Source of the DNA: an uncultured Cytophagaceae bacterium
GTDB lineage: Bacteria > Bacteroidota > Bacteroidia > Cytophagales > Spirosomataceae
Length of the DNA stretch: 23,435 nucleotides
Direction: 5' to 3'
Assembly (NCBI GenBank): GCA_903837305.1
Contig: CAILUB010000242.1
Location: 1-23,435 of the forward strand
Positions 15,615 through 22,496 of the stretch are shown here, in pieces (the first letter of the stretch is position 1; each line of letters opens with the position of its first letter). A model generated the notes under the pieces. The model was not told the origin of the DNA. It saw nothing but the letters and a program-made list of their open reading frames with translations, and ran no database searches. Both the position numbers and the translations under genes were made by a program.

Positions 15615-17525
15615 TTAATATAACATTCTAAACTTAATGGTGTTATCGATCAGCTTTAATTCGCTAACAATTTCATCTGAGTATTCTTTGGCGACATCCG
15701 TAATCACATAACCCGTATTCTCCGTCGTCTTTAAGTATTGACCAATAATATTCACGTGGTATTTCGCGAAGATTTGGTTGATTTGGGCCAAAATCCCCGG
15801 CACATTGTGGTGAATATGCAATAAACGGTGCGCATCCTCTAAAGGCGGCAATTGCAATTCTGGGAAGTTCACCGAACCATACGTGCTACCATTATTAATG
15901 AATTGCAATAACTTCGCTGGAACAAACTCCCCAATATTTTGCTGCGCTTCCTCTGTGCTACCACCGATGTGCGGCGTCAAAATCACGTTAGGCAAACCGC
16001 GCAATTCGTTCAAAAACTCTTCGTCATTCGTCTTCGGCTCATACGGGAATACGTCAATCGCTGCGCCCCACACTTTACCCGACTTGATCGCCTCCACTAA
16101 AGCCGGAATTTCGACCACGTGACCACGCGACAAATTCAAGAAAATGGCATTGTCTTTCATCCAAGAGAATTGCTCTTTGCCGATAATGTTCGTGTTCGAC
16201 TTGCGGCCGTCCACGTGTAAACTCACAAAATCCACTTGGGACAACAATTCCTGTAAGCTTTTGCATTTTTTGGCATTACCTAAGGCTAATTTATCGACGA
16301 TATCATAGAAGTAAACCTCCATACCCAGCGCCTCCGCAATCACGGAAATCTGCGTACCGATGCTTCCATAACCCACTAAACCAATTTTCTTACCTCTAAT
16401 CTCGTACGAATTCGTCGCTGATTTATCCCAAACACCCGCGTGCATTTTCGTCGATTTCTCGAAGATATTACGCGTTAACATCACCATCAAACCGATCGAC
16501 AATTCCACTACCGAACGCGTATTCGAATACGGCGCATTAAACACCGCGATTCCGCGCTTCTCACATTCCACTAAATCGATTTGGTTTGTACCAATACAGA
16601 AAGCACCCACACACATCAAACGAGACGCATTCGGGTGTTCCAATACTTTCTTCGTCAAATTCGTCTTCGAACGCAAACCGATGATGGACACGTCCTTGAT
16701 CTTCTCGATCAATTCATCCTCATCCAAAGCGCCTTTCAAAAGCTCCACTTGGAAACCTTCTTTCTTGAAAGCTTGCACGGCACCAGGGTGCACGTTTTCT
16801 AATAAAAGAACTTTGATTCTTGATTTAGGATACGATTGCGCACGGCTTAAACCGTTGATATACAAGAACTCATCTAGAGATGGAACTACGTAATCCGCTT
16901 TGTCCGTCACCGCCTTGCGCGAAACATTCTCCGTGAACGCAAAGAATTTATTTGCTAAACCTGACTCACGTAATTCGTAATCCGTGATACCATCACCGAT
17001 CACGTAAACCTCGCCTTCTAATTGCAATGATTGCAATAAGCGTACTTTACCTTTATCCTGAGACAATAAATTGTCCGCATCGTAACCAGTAATATTTCCT
17101 TCCGCATCATACGTGAACGTATTCGCGTATACGTTCTCCGCTGGGATGCCCATCTCTTTCACCACGGGAACGATAAAGTCTTTGAAACCTGAGGAAACGA
17201 TTAAAATTTGTGCGGCATTTTCTTCTAGAAAATCCTTGTTGCGCTTAAATGACTCCGAGATTTTACCTTTTAAAAAGACGATCAATTGATCCACGTGCGA
17301 GCGATTCGCCGGCAATAAAGCGACGCGATCACGTAAAGAATCGGCGAAAGAATAGGCCCCTACCATTCCTTGGTCGGTGATATCCTTGATCTTTCCCACG
17401 ATTTCTGCTTGCTTCGGATTTCCCTGAAGCGCGATTCTCGCTAATTCATCGAGCCCCTCCACTTTCGTGAATGTGCTATCGAAATCAATGACAATTTTTA
17501 AAGGTTCTGCTTGAGCTGTAGGCAT
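15615..17525 (-). CDS. serA: Fusion of phosphoserine phosphatase-like HAD domain and 3-phosphoglycerate dehydrogenase
   Basis: The 636 aa protein joins two serine enzymes. Residues 1-225 are a SerB-like HAD domain: DFDST motif (Asp14, Asp16), IVSSGF (Ser111), Lys158 or Lys160, and GDGITDYEL (Asp178, Asp182). Residues 235-550 are a D-isomer 2-hydroxyacid dehydrogenase: LRSKT (Arg285), GYGSIG NAD site at 385-390, NLSRGHVVE, and catalytic His519 in LTPHIGGST. Residues 565-636 are an ACT domain (HHNVPGILAQIN), the usual site of serine feedback. Thus it catalyses the first and last steps of serine synthesis from 3-phosphoglycerate. It lies between the YheT-type gene (11-base gap) and the SerC-like gene (1-base gap). 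Both active sites look intact. Confidence 0.92.
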   Translation of the reverse strand: MPTAQAEPLKIVIDFDSTFTKVEGLDELARIALQGNPKQAEIVGKIKDITDQGMVGAYSFADSLRDRVALLPANRSHVDQLIVFLKGKISESFKRNKDFLEENAAQILIVSSGFKDFIVPVVKEMGIPAENVYANTFTYDAEGNITGYDADNLLSQDKGKVRLLQSLQLEGEVYVIGDGITDYELRESGLANKFFAFTENVSRKAVTDKADYVVPSLDEFLYINGLSRAQSYPKSRIKVLLLENVHPGAVQAFKKEGFQVELLKGALDEDELIEKIKDVSIIGLRSKTNLTKKVLEHPNASRLMCVGAFCIGTNQIDLVECEKRGIAVFNAPYSNTRSVVELSIGLMVMLTRNIFEKSTKMHAGVWDKSATNSYEIRGKKIGLVGYGSIGTQISVIAEALGMEVYFYDIVDKLALGNAKKCKSLQELLSQVDFVSLHVDGRKSNTNIIGKEQFSWMKDNAIFLNLSRGHVVEIPALVEAIKSGKVWGAAIDVFPYEPKTNDEEFLNELRGLPNVILTPHIGGSTEEAQQNIGEFVPAKLLQFINNGSTYGSVNFPELQLPPLEDAHRLLHIHHNVPGILAQINQIFAKYHVNIIGQYLKTTENTGYVITDVAKEYSDEIVSELKLIDNTIKFRMLY

Positions 17526-17536
17526 GTTATTATTTT

Positions 17537-18496
17537 CTAAACGCTTTTCCTAAACCAATGTTCGGCACGATTTTCCGACCAAGTATAACCCTGGTAATTC
17601 TTCGGATAAAATCCACAATGCCCTCCTTTTTCCTGTGCGTCTAATTGGACAAAGTCCAAGGTCTTCACAAAAGATTCCGGAATACATTCCGCCGATAAAA
17701 ATGGGTCATTTTTTGCATTCACGATTAAAGTGGGTACGTTAATCTGATCCAAAAAATACAAGGAGCTACTCTTCTCGTAATAGTCTTCCCCGTCTTTAAA
17801 CCCGTGTAAAGGCCCTGTGATCACATCGTCAAAATCCACTAAACTCTTCACTGAATCAATCATCTCTGCGGTAATATCCTGAGGATAGCGCGCGGACTTT
17901 TCCTTGACTTTTTTAATGAGAGTTTGTAGAAATCGATGAGTGTAGAGTCTGTTTTCTCGCTTAGCTAACTGTTTGCTACTCGACGAAAGGTGCAAAGGTA
18001 CGGAAAATGCGACAGCTTTTCGAATCATTTTAGGAGGATTTTTGCCTTGTTCGCCTAACCATTTTAAGGTTAAGTTGCCCCCTAAACTAAATCCCGCTAG
18101 ATAGATATCTTTCGCCCCGCGTTCGATCGCCAGCTTAATAATGAAGTCCAAATCATCCGTCGCCCCACTGTGGTAAAACCGCAGATTCTTGTTAGGCTCG
18201 CCTGAACAGCTGCGGTAATTCCAGGCCAGCGCATTCATCATCCCCTTCATTTTATTGATTAATCCTGTCACGTATTGTCGATCACTTGATCCTTCCAAAC
18301 CGTGGGAAACAATTAATAAAGGCCTCTCCGAAAGCTTGCCGCCATACCAGTCAATATCCAAGAAATCCTGATCCGGAGTCTTCACCCGTTCGCGGCGTGG
18401 CGTTTCCGAAAGAGTCACTTTCCGAAAAAGGGAGGGATAAATACTTTGTGTATGCCCGTCCGGTAACCAAAGTGGCGGGGTATAATTTTCTAACAT
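17537..18496 (-). CDS. YheT-family alpha/beta hydrolase
   Basis: The 319 aa protein matches the YheT/ABHD1-3-like family: WLPDGHTQSIYPSL at the N terminus, VSHGLEGSSDRQY, NYRSCSGEPN, YHSGATDDL, the nucleophile elbow GFSLGGN (Ser), the aspartate in NAKNDPF, and the histidine in GGHCGFYP. These give a complete Ser-Asp-His triad. Family members are esterases or phospholipase-like enzymes. The natural substrate of bacterial YheT is unknown. The ATG overlaps the SDR stop by a single base (TAATG), indicating coupling. Confidence 0.92.
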   Translation of the reverse strand: MLENYTPPLWLPDGHTQSIYPSLFRKVTLSETPRRERVKTPDQDFLDIDWYGGKLSERPLLIVSHGLEGSSDRQYVTGLINKMKGMMNALAWNYRSCSGEPNKNLRFYHSGATDDLDFIIKLAIERGAKDIYLAGFSLGGNLTLKWLGEQGKNPPKMIRKAVAFSVPLHLSSSSKQLAKRENRLYTHRFLQTLIKKVKEKSARYPQDITAEMIDSVKSLVDFDDVITGPLHGFKDGEDYYEKSSSLYFLDQINVPTLIVNAKNDPFLSAECIPESFVKTLDFVQLDAQEKGGHCGFYPKNYQGYTWSENRAEHWFRKSV

Positions 18497-19320
18497 TAAA
18501 TGAAAAAGTCAGGCAATAATTGATTTTCTGGTGTATTCGGATTCACGCGGTATTCAGCAAAATCGGTTACTCCTTCAGCGCGCAATACATCCTCATCAAT
18601 ATAGAAATTTCCTGTAACCGTCTTCGCATCCTTCTGTAAAATCGCCGCAGCCGCATCCGCCATAATACTAGCCTTGCGCCCTAATTGCATCATAGACGCA
18701 TTACCCACCGCGAATTCGATGGCAGCAGTCGCAATGATCGTCTTAGGCCAAAGCGAATTAAAAGCCACTTTTCCCTTAAATTCAGACGCCATTCCGAGGG
18801 TACATAGCGACATCCCAAATTTGGCAATCGAATACGCCACATGATTCTCAAACCAGCGCGCCTCCACATTTAAAGGAGGAGAAAGCGTTAATACCTGAGG
18901 GTTTTCTGATTTCAACAAATAAGGTAAACAAGCCTGAGCACACAAATACGTTCCGCGCGTGTTCACTTGATTCATCAAATCGTATTTTTTCATCTCCGTA
19001 CTCAAAGTGCCCGTGAGTTGAATCGCAGATGCATTGTTAATCAGGATATCAATACCTCCAAAGGTCTCGACAGCTAATTTTACCGCTGCTAAAACCTGAT
19101 TTTCGTCACGAATGTCTACCATACAGGCCAAAGCCTTTCCGCCAGCCGCCTCAATTTCAGCCGCTGCCGTGTGAATCGTACCTGGCAATTTAGGATGTGG
19201 TTCAGAAGTTTTAGCCGCAATAACGATGTTTGCGCCATCTGAAGCTAATTTTTTTGCAATCTCTAATCCAATTCCGCGAGATCCTCCTGTGATAAAGACC
19301 GTCTTATTTTTGAAGTGCAT
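18496..19320 (-). CDS. SDR oxidoreductase resembling HSDL2
   Basis: The 274 aa short-chain dehydrogenase has TGGSRGIG (cofactor site), NNAS, and the YSIAK catalytic motif, with SPPLN replacing the usual catalytic-serine context. The stretch IVIAAKTSEPHPKLPGTI and the VNTRGTYL and LWPKT segments closely resemble hydroxysteroid dehydrogenase-like protein 2 as I remember it. That protein is a peroxisomal/mitochondrial SDR of unclear substrate linked to fatty acid metabolism. There is no C-terminal SCP2 domain here, unlike the animal protein. It is the first gene of the minus-strand operon, divergent from hemA. Confidence 0.9.
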   Translation of the reverse strand: MHFKNKTVFITGGSRGIGLEIAKKLASDGANIVIAAKTSEPHPKLPGTIHTAAAEIEAAGGKALACMVDIRDENQVLAAVKLAVETFGGIDILINNASAIQLTGTLSTEMKKYDLMNQVNTRGTYLCAQACLPYLLKSENPQVLTLSPPLNVEARWFENHVAYSIAKFGMSLCTLGMASEFKGKVAFNSLWPKTIIATAAIEFAVGNASMMQLGRKASIMADAAAAILQKDAKTVTGNFYIDEDVLRAEGVTDFAEYRVNPNTPENQLLPDFFI

Positions 19321-19380
19321 ATGGTTCCTATTTTTTCTTCATCTAAATTACGATTTTCTTTCAAAGACAGATACATTTTA

Positions 19381-19401
19381 AACTTTTGCATTGTACTTTT
19401 G
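19381..19401 (+). promoter_or_regulatory. hemA: Putative hemA promoter region with two overlapping-register -7 boxes
   Basis: AACTTTTG (19381-19388, seven of eight) and TACTTTTG (19394-19401, exact) match the -7 consensus 13 bases apart. The second predicts a start near 19407, about 23 bases before the hemA ATG at 19430. No clear -33 TTG is at the ideal distance for either. Confidence 0.5.
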
Positions 19402-19429
19402 TGAATTAATAATCACGCTTAAGACAGAA

Positions 19430-20704
19430 ATGATTTTACCTTTTAAATCCGTCAGCCTTTCACACCGTACTGCGCCACTCGCCATCCGCGAGATGTTAGC
19501 GTTGAACGAAGACGAGAGCAAAGGATTTTATGTAAAGTGTAAGGATCTTTTTGGCCTAAATGAATTATTAATTGTCTCTACCTGCAACCGCACGGAGTTC
19601 TATTATACGTCTGATCGCGATATCTCGACCGACTTAATCAAAGCTTTCTTAATCGAAAAAGGCTTAACGAACACCGCCGAATACCTAGGTTATTTCAAGC
19701 AAATGGACGAAACAGAGGATTCTCTGCGCCATTTATTCGAAGTAGCAACCGGCTTGCAGTCAAAAGTAGTGGGGGATTTACAAATCCCGAACCAAATCAA
19801 GAAAGCCTACCAACAAGCGGCAGATTTAAATATGGCTGGCCCGTATTTGCACCGTTTGATGCATACCATCTTCTATTCTAATAAGCGAGTAGCACAAGAA
19901 ACATCGTTCCGTGATGGAGCTGCGTCTGTTTCCTATGCGACCGTAGCCTTAGCTGAAGAACTTTCTCAAGCCCTTCCAAACCCGAAAGTCTTAATCCTAG
20001 GATTAGGAGAAATCGGTTTAGATGTGTGCAAGAACATGGAAGAGAAGGATTTTGCAGAGTTCACCATTATGAACCGCACGATCGAAAAAGCGGAGAAGAT
20101 TGCCGCTGGCAAAGAACTTTTCAGAGTCGCTCCTATCGCTGACTTGTGGAAAGAAATCGCCGCAGCTGACATCATTATCTCGTCTGTTCGTACAGATAGC
20201 CCGATGATCACGCAGGCAGAAGTGAAGAAATTGCAATTATTATCCTTTAAATACTTCATCGACCTTTCTGTGCCGCGTAGCATCGAAGATGGCATCGAGA
20301 AGATTAATGGGGTCCTTTTATACAACATCGACACCTTGAAGGAGCGTGCGGATGAGGCTTTGGCCACTCGCTTAGCCTCTATTCCGGATGTGCGTACCAT
20401 CATCGAAGAGAGTATTGTTAGCTTTAATGATTGGTCCAAAGAGATGGAGGTTTCGCCTACCATCCACAAATTGAAAAATGCGCTGGAGCAAATCCGAAAG
20501 GAGGAGATGAACCGCCACATGAAAGGTTTGACGAAAGAAGAGACCGAGAAGCTGGAGAAAATTACGGCTGGTTTAGTCCAAAAAATCATCAAACAACCCA
20601 TCATTCACCTAAAAGCCGCTTGCAAGCGTGGCGATTCGGATAAAATGGTGGATGTCCTGAACGACCTGTTCAACCTTGAGAGTTTCGAAGAAATCGAATC
20701 TTAA
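19430..20704 (+). CDS. hemA: Glutamyl-tRNA reductase
   Basis: HemA reduces glutamyl-tRNA to glutamate-1-semialdehyde with NADPH, the first committed step of tetrapyrrole (heme) synthesis by the C5 pathway. The 424 aa protein shows VSLSHRTAPLAIRE, catalytic Cys52 in STCNRTEFYY, an NADPH-binding LGLGEIG segment, and a helical C-terminal dimerisation domain. A reading from TTG 19391 adds 13 residues, but it overlaps the exact -7 promoter box at 19394-19401 and lacks family similarity, so ATG 19430 is used. Downstream, recX starts 10 bases after the stop and is probably cotranscribed. No other heme genes are in the window. Confidence 0.96.
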   Translation: MILPFKSVSLSHRTAPLAIREMLALNEDESKGFYVKCKDLFGLNELLIVSTCNRTEFYYTSDRDISTDLIKAFLIEKGLTNTAEYLGYFKQMDETEDSLRHLFEVATGLQSKVVGDLQIPNQIKKAYQQAADLNMAGPYLHRLMHTIFYSNKRVAQETSFRDGAASVSYATVALAEELSQALPNPKVLILGLGEIGLDVCKNMEEKDFAEFTIMNRTIEKAEKIAAGKELFRVAPIADLWKEIAAADIIISSVRTDSPMITQAEVKKLQLLSFKYFIDLSVPRSIEDGIEKINGVLLYNIDTLKERADEALATRLASIPDVRTIIEESIVSFNDWSKEMEVSPTIHKLKNALEQIRKEEMNRHMKGLTKEETEKLEKITAGLVQKIIKQPIIHLKAACKRGDSDKMVDVLNDLFNLESFEEIES

Positions 20705-20714
20705 ATCTGCTTTT

Positions 20715-21167
20715 ATGAATAGCGAGATTCTCCAAAAGCTGGCCCGCTATTGCGCCTACCAGGAAAGATGCGTGCAAGAACTGGAGCAGAAGATGAAGAC
20801 TTTTGAGGTTTCGCCCTCTGATTACCCTTCGTATTTAACGTGGCTCCGCGAAAATAACTACCTGAACGAAGCGCGTTTTGTCGAAATCTTCGTCCGCTCA
20901 AAGTTCAATCAAAAAAGCTGGGGTCGCACGAAAATCAACTACGAACTACGCAAGCGAGGCATCTCAGCTTCACTTTTAGCTTCTGCCTGGGATGGCATCG
21001 ATGATGCAGATTACATCGAGAAAGCCCGTGCTATCTTACAGAAAAAAAGGGACGAGATTAAAACGGGGACTTCGCCGCAGCGCTACCAGAAATGTTACAA
21101 TTTTGGCCTCTCTAAAGGCTACGAATCCTCCCTCATTCGCGAGCTATTGAAGCCTCTATTTGCATAA
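20715..21167 (+). CDS. recX: RecX family regulatory protein
   Basis: The 150 aa helical protein fits RecX: the opening LARYCAYQERCVQELEQKM, LTWLRENNYLNEARFVEIFVRSK, WGRTKINYELRKRGIS, and a repeated three-helix pattern continuing to the C terminus. RecX limits RecA filaments during homologous recombination. The ATG at 20715 is chosen, because a longer reading from GTG 20676 would run into hemA without any family match. It follows hemA and not recA, an arrangement not known for the E. coli gene. The -33 element of the tyrosine promoter lies within its last codons, and no separate terminator follows it. Confidence 0.88.
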   Translation: MNSEILQKLARYCAYQERCVQELEQKMKTFEVSPSDYPSYLTWLRENNYLNEARFVEIFVRSKFNQKSWGRTKINYELRKRGISASLLASAWDGIDDADYIEKARAILQKKRDEIKTGTSPQRYQKCYNFGLSKGYESSLIRELLKPLFA

Positions 21168-21189
21168 AAGTAATTTTTTCCTACCTTTG
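21160..21189 (+). promoter_or_regulatory. Promoter of the tyrosine leader/aminotransferase/tyrA unit
   Basis: TTG at 21160-21162 (within TTTG) is separated by 19 bases from TACCTTTG at 21182-21189, an exact -33/-7 pair of the Bacteroidota type at ideal spacing. The predicted transcription start falls around 21193-21197, on top of the leader-peptide ATG at 21194. The -33 element is inside the recX 3' end. Confidence 0.8.
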
Positions 21190-21193
21190 GCAT

Positions 21194-21259
21194 ATGCATT
21201 CACACGCAATCAACTATTTAGCAGGGTATTATTACGCAGGTTATTACAACGCTGCCTAA
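21194..21259 (+). CDS. Tyrosine-rich leader peptide (attenuator sensor)
   Basis: A 21-codon ORF, too short for normal gene calling, runs from ATG 21194 to TAA 21257-21259. Six codons are tyrosine: codons 8, 12-14 and 17-18 (the stretch NYLAGYYYAGYYNAA). It begins four bases after an exact -7 promoter box and its stop is immediately followed by the antiterminator hairpin. The second downstream gene is tyrA, which makes tyrosine's precursor. I infer that ribosomes stall at the Tyr codons when charged tRNA-Tyr is scarce, freeing the antiterminator. The peptide itself probably has no other job. Translation would start on a leaderless or almost leaderless mRNA. Confidence is high for the pattern and moderate for the mechanism. 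Confidence 0.85.
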   Translation: MHSHAINYLAGYYYAGYYNAA

Positions 21260-21295
21260 TCGGTTATATAGTTTTTTGTCAATTATATCAGCCGA
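21260..21295 (+). promoter_or_regulatory. Antiterminator hairpin of the tyrosine attenuator
   Basis: TCGGTTATATA (21260-21270) pairs with TATAT-c-AGCCGA (21284-21295): 11 base pairs, one G-U wobble and one bulged C (21289), loop of 13 bases. The 5' arm starts on the first base after the leader stop codon, so a ribosome at the stop would cover it. The 3' arm is also the 5' arm of the terminator, so the two hairpins cannot coexist. Confidence 0.8.
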
Positions 21296-21317
21296 CTTTA
21301 CGTCGGTTTTTTGTTTT
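21290..21317 (+). terminator. Attenuator terminator before the aminotransferase gene
   Basis: AGCCGAC (21290-21296) pairs with GTCGGTT (21302-21308) around a five-base loop, with one G-U pair. The T run overlaps the end of the 3' arm (21307-21312) and continues after one G. The next codon after the T tract is the aminotransferase ATG at 21318. It may also terminate hemA-recX read-through. Confidence 0.85.
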
Positions 21318-22496
21318 ATGAGCTTACACATCACAGCGGCGAGCCGCTTAAACAGCGTGGAGGAATACTATTTCTCTAAGAAATTAAAGCAGATCGCGGC
21401 TTTAAAGGAATCCGGCGTACCTATCATTAACTTAGGTATTGGATCTCCAGACTTAGCCCCATCTTCTGAGACCATCGCAGCATTGACAGAAAGCGCGGCG
21501 AATCCTTCACATCACGCTTACCAAGGTTACCAAGGTATTCCCGCTTTGCGCGAGGCATTTGCCTCATTTTATGCAAAGCACTATGGCGTAACAGTTAATC
21601 CCGCTTCAGAAATTCTACCCTTGATCGGGTCCAAAGAGGGCATCATGCACATCGCCATGGCCTATCTAGAAAAGGGTGACGTGACTTTGATTCCTAATCC
21701 AGGCTACCCTACCTATTCGGCGGCTTGTTCTTTAGCCGGTGCGACGGTAGAAAGCTATGAATTATCTGCCTCCACGGGTTGGTTACCTGATTTAAAGGCA
21801 TTAGAAAAGCGTGATCTTTCCAAAGTCAAAATCATGTGGGTCAACTACCCGCACATGCCTACTGGTGCGCAAGCAACGGTGGAATTCTTCACGGAGTTGC
21901 GTGACTTTGCCATTCGCCATGCGATTTTATTAGTCAATGATAACCCCTATAGCTTCATCCTGAACGAGAAGCCGATGAGCATGCTGTCCATTCCGGGGAT
22001 GCAGGATGTCGCGATCGAATTAAATTCCCTTTCGAAGTCCCACAATATGGCGGGCTGGAGAATTGGGGCGGCTTTTGGGAAAGCGGAGTTTCTAGCACCG
22101 GTCTTGAAGTTCAAATCTAATATGGATTCTGGGATGTTCTTGCCTTTGCAGCAAGCGGCAGTAAAGGCGCTTTCTGCGGATAGCGCGTGGTTTGAGAATC
22201 AGAATCGCATTTATCGTACGCGCCAGAAACTTGTATTTGAATTATTGGATTTACTCGATTGCGTGTATGATCCGGCACAGTCGGGGATGTTTGTTTGGGC
22301 CAAAATCCCAACCAAATTCGCCTCCGGCTACGAGTTATCAGATAAAATTTTAGACGAAAACGCGGTGTTCATTACGCCGGGTGGAATCTTCGGAACGCAA
22401 GGCGACGGCTATATCCGCATCTCGCTTTGCGCACAAGAATCTGTTTTCTCACAAGCGATTGATCGCATCAAAAACCACAGCAATGGCATCTCCTAA
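21318..22496 (+). CDS. Class I/II aminotransferase, probably aromatic amino acid or prephenate aminotransferase
   Basis: The 392 aa fold-type I PLP enzyme has the family residues LGIGSPDL, Asn176 in VNYPHMPTGA (a variant of NPPNPTG), Asp208 and Tyr211 in VNDNPYSF, the PLP lysine Lys240 in SLSKSHNMAGWRIG, and Arg248. It transfers amino groups between amino and keto acids. With tyrA 14 bases overlapping downstream, the likely substrates are prephenate, 4-hydroxyphenylpyruvate or phenylpyruvate, giving tyrosine and perhaps phenylalanine. The start is ATG 21318. A TTG-initiated longer reading from 21276 would include the terminator hairpin and is rejected. Expression is inferred to be gated by the tyrosine attenuator just upstream. 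Confidence 0.9.
   Translation: MSLHITAASRLNSVEEYYFSKKLKQIAALKESGVPIINLGIGSPDLAPSSETIAALTESAANPSHHAYQGYQGIPALREAFASFYAKHYGVTVNPASEILPLIGSKEGIMHIAMAYLEKGDVTLIPNPGYPTYSAACSLAGATVESYELSASTGWLPDLKALEKRDLSKVKIMWVNYPHMPTGAQATVEFFTELRDFAIRHAILLVNDNPYSFILNEKPMSMLSIPGMQDVAIELNSLSKSHNMAGWRIGAAFGKAEFLAPVLKFKSNMDSGMFLPLQQAAVKALSADSAWFENQNRIYRTRQKLVFELLDLLDCVYDPAQSGMFVWAKIPTKFASGYELSDKILDENAVFITPGGIFGTQGDGYIRISLCAQESVFSQAIDRIKNHSNGIS

Noticed and set aside
19321..19369. Promoter for the SDR-led operon (TGTCTTTG on the minus strand at 19362-19369)
   Set aside because: Seven of eight matches to the -7 box, but no TTG at a suitable distance, so a site was not called although a promoter must lie in this region.
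19966..20604. 212-codon minus-strand open frame inside hemA
   Set aside because: Its protein is rich in Ser, Phe and Met with no family signature, and it lies wholly opposite a clearly conserved glutamyl-tRNA reductase.
21215..21259. Protector (1:2) hairpin within the tyrosine leader ORF
   Set aside because: Only three- to four-base pairings such as GCAG with CTGC were found. These are too weak to claim.
21276..21317. Aminotransferase starting at TTG 21276
   Set aside because: The extra 14 codons are the antiterminator loop, terminator stem and T tract. The family N terminus starts at ATG 21318.
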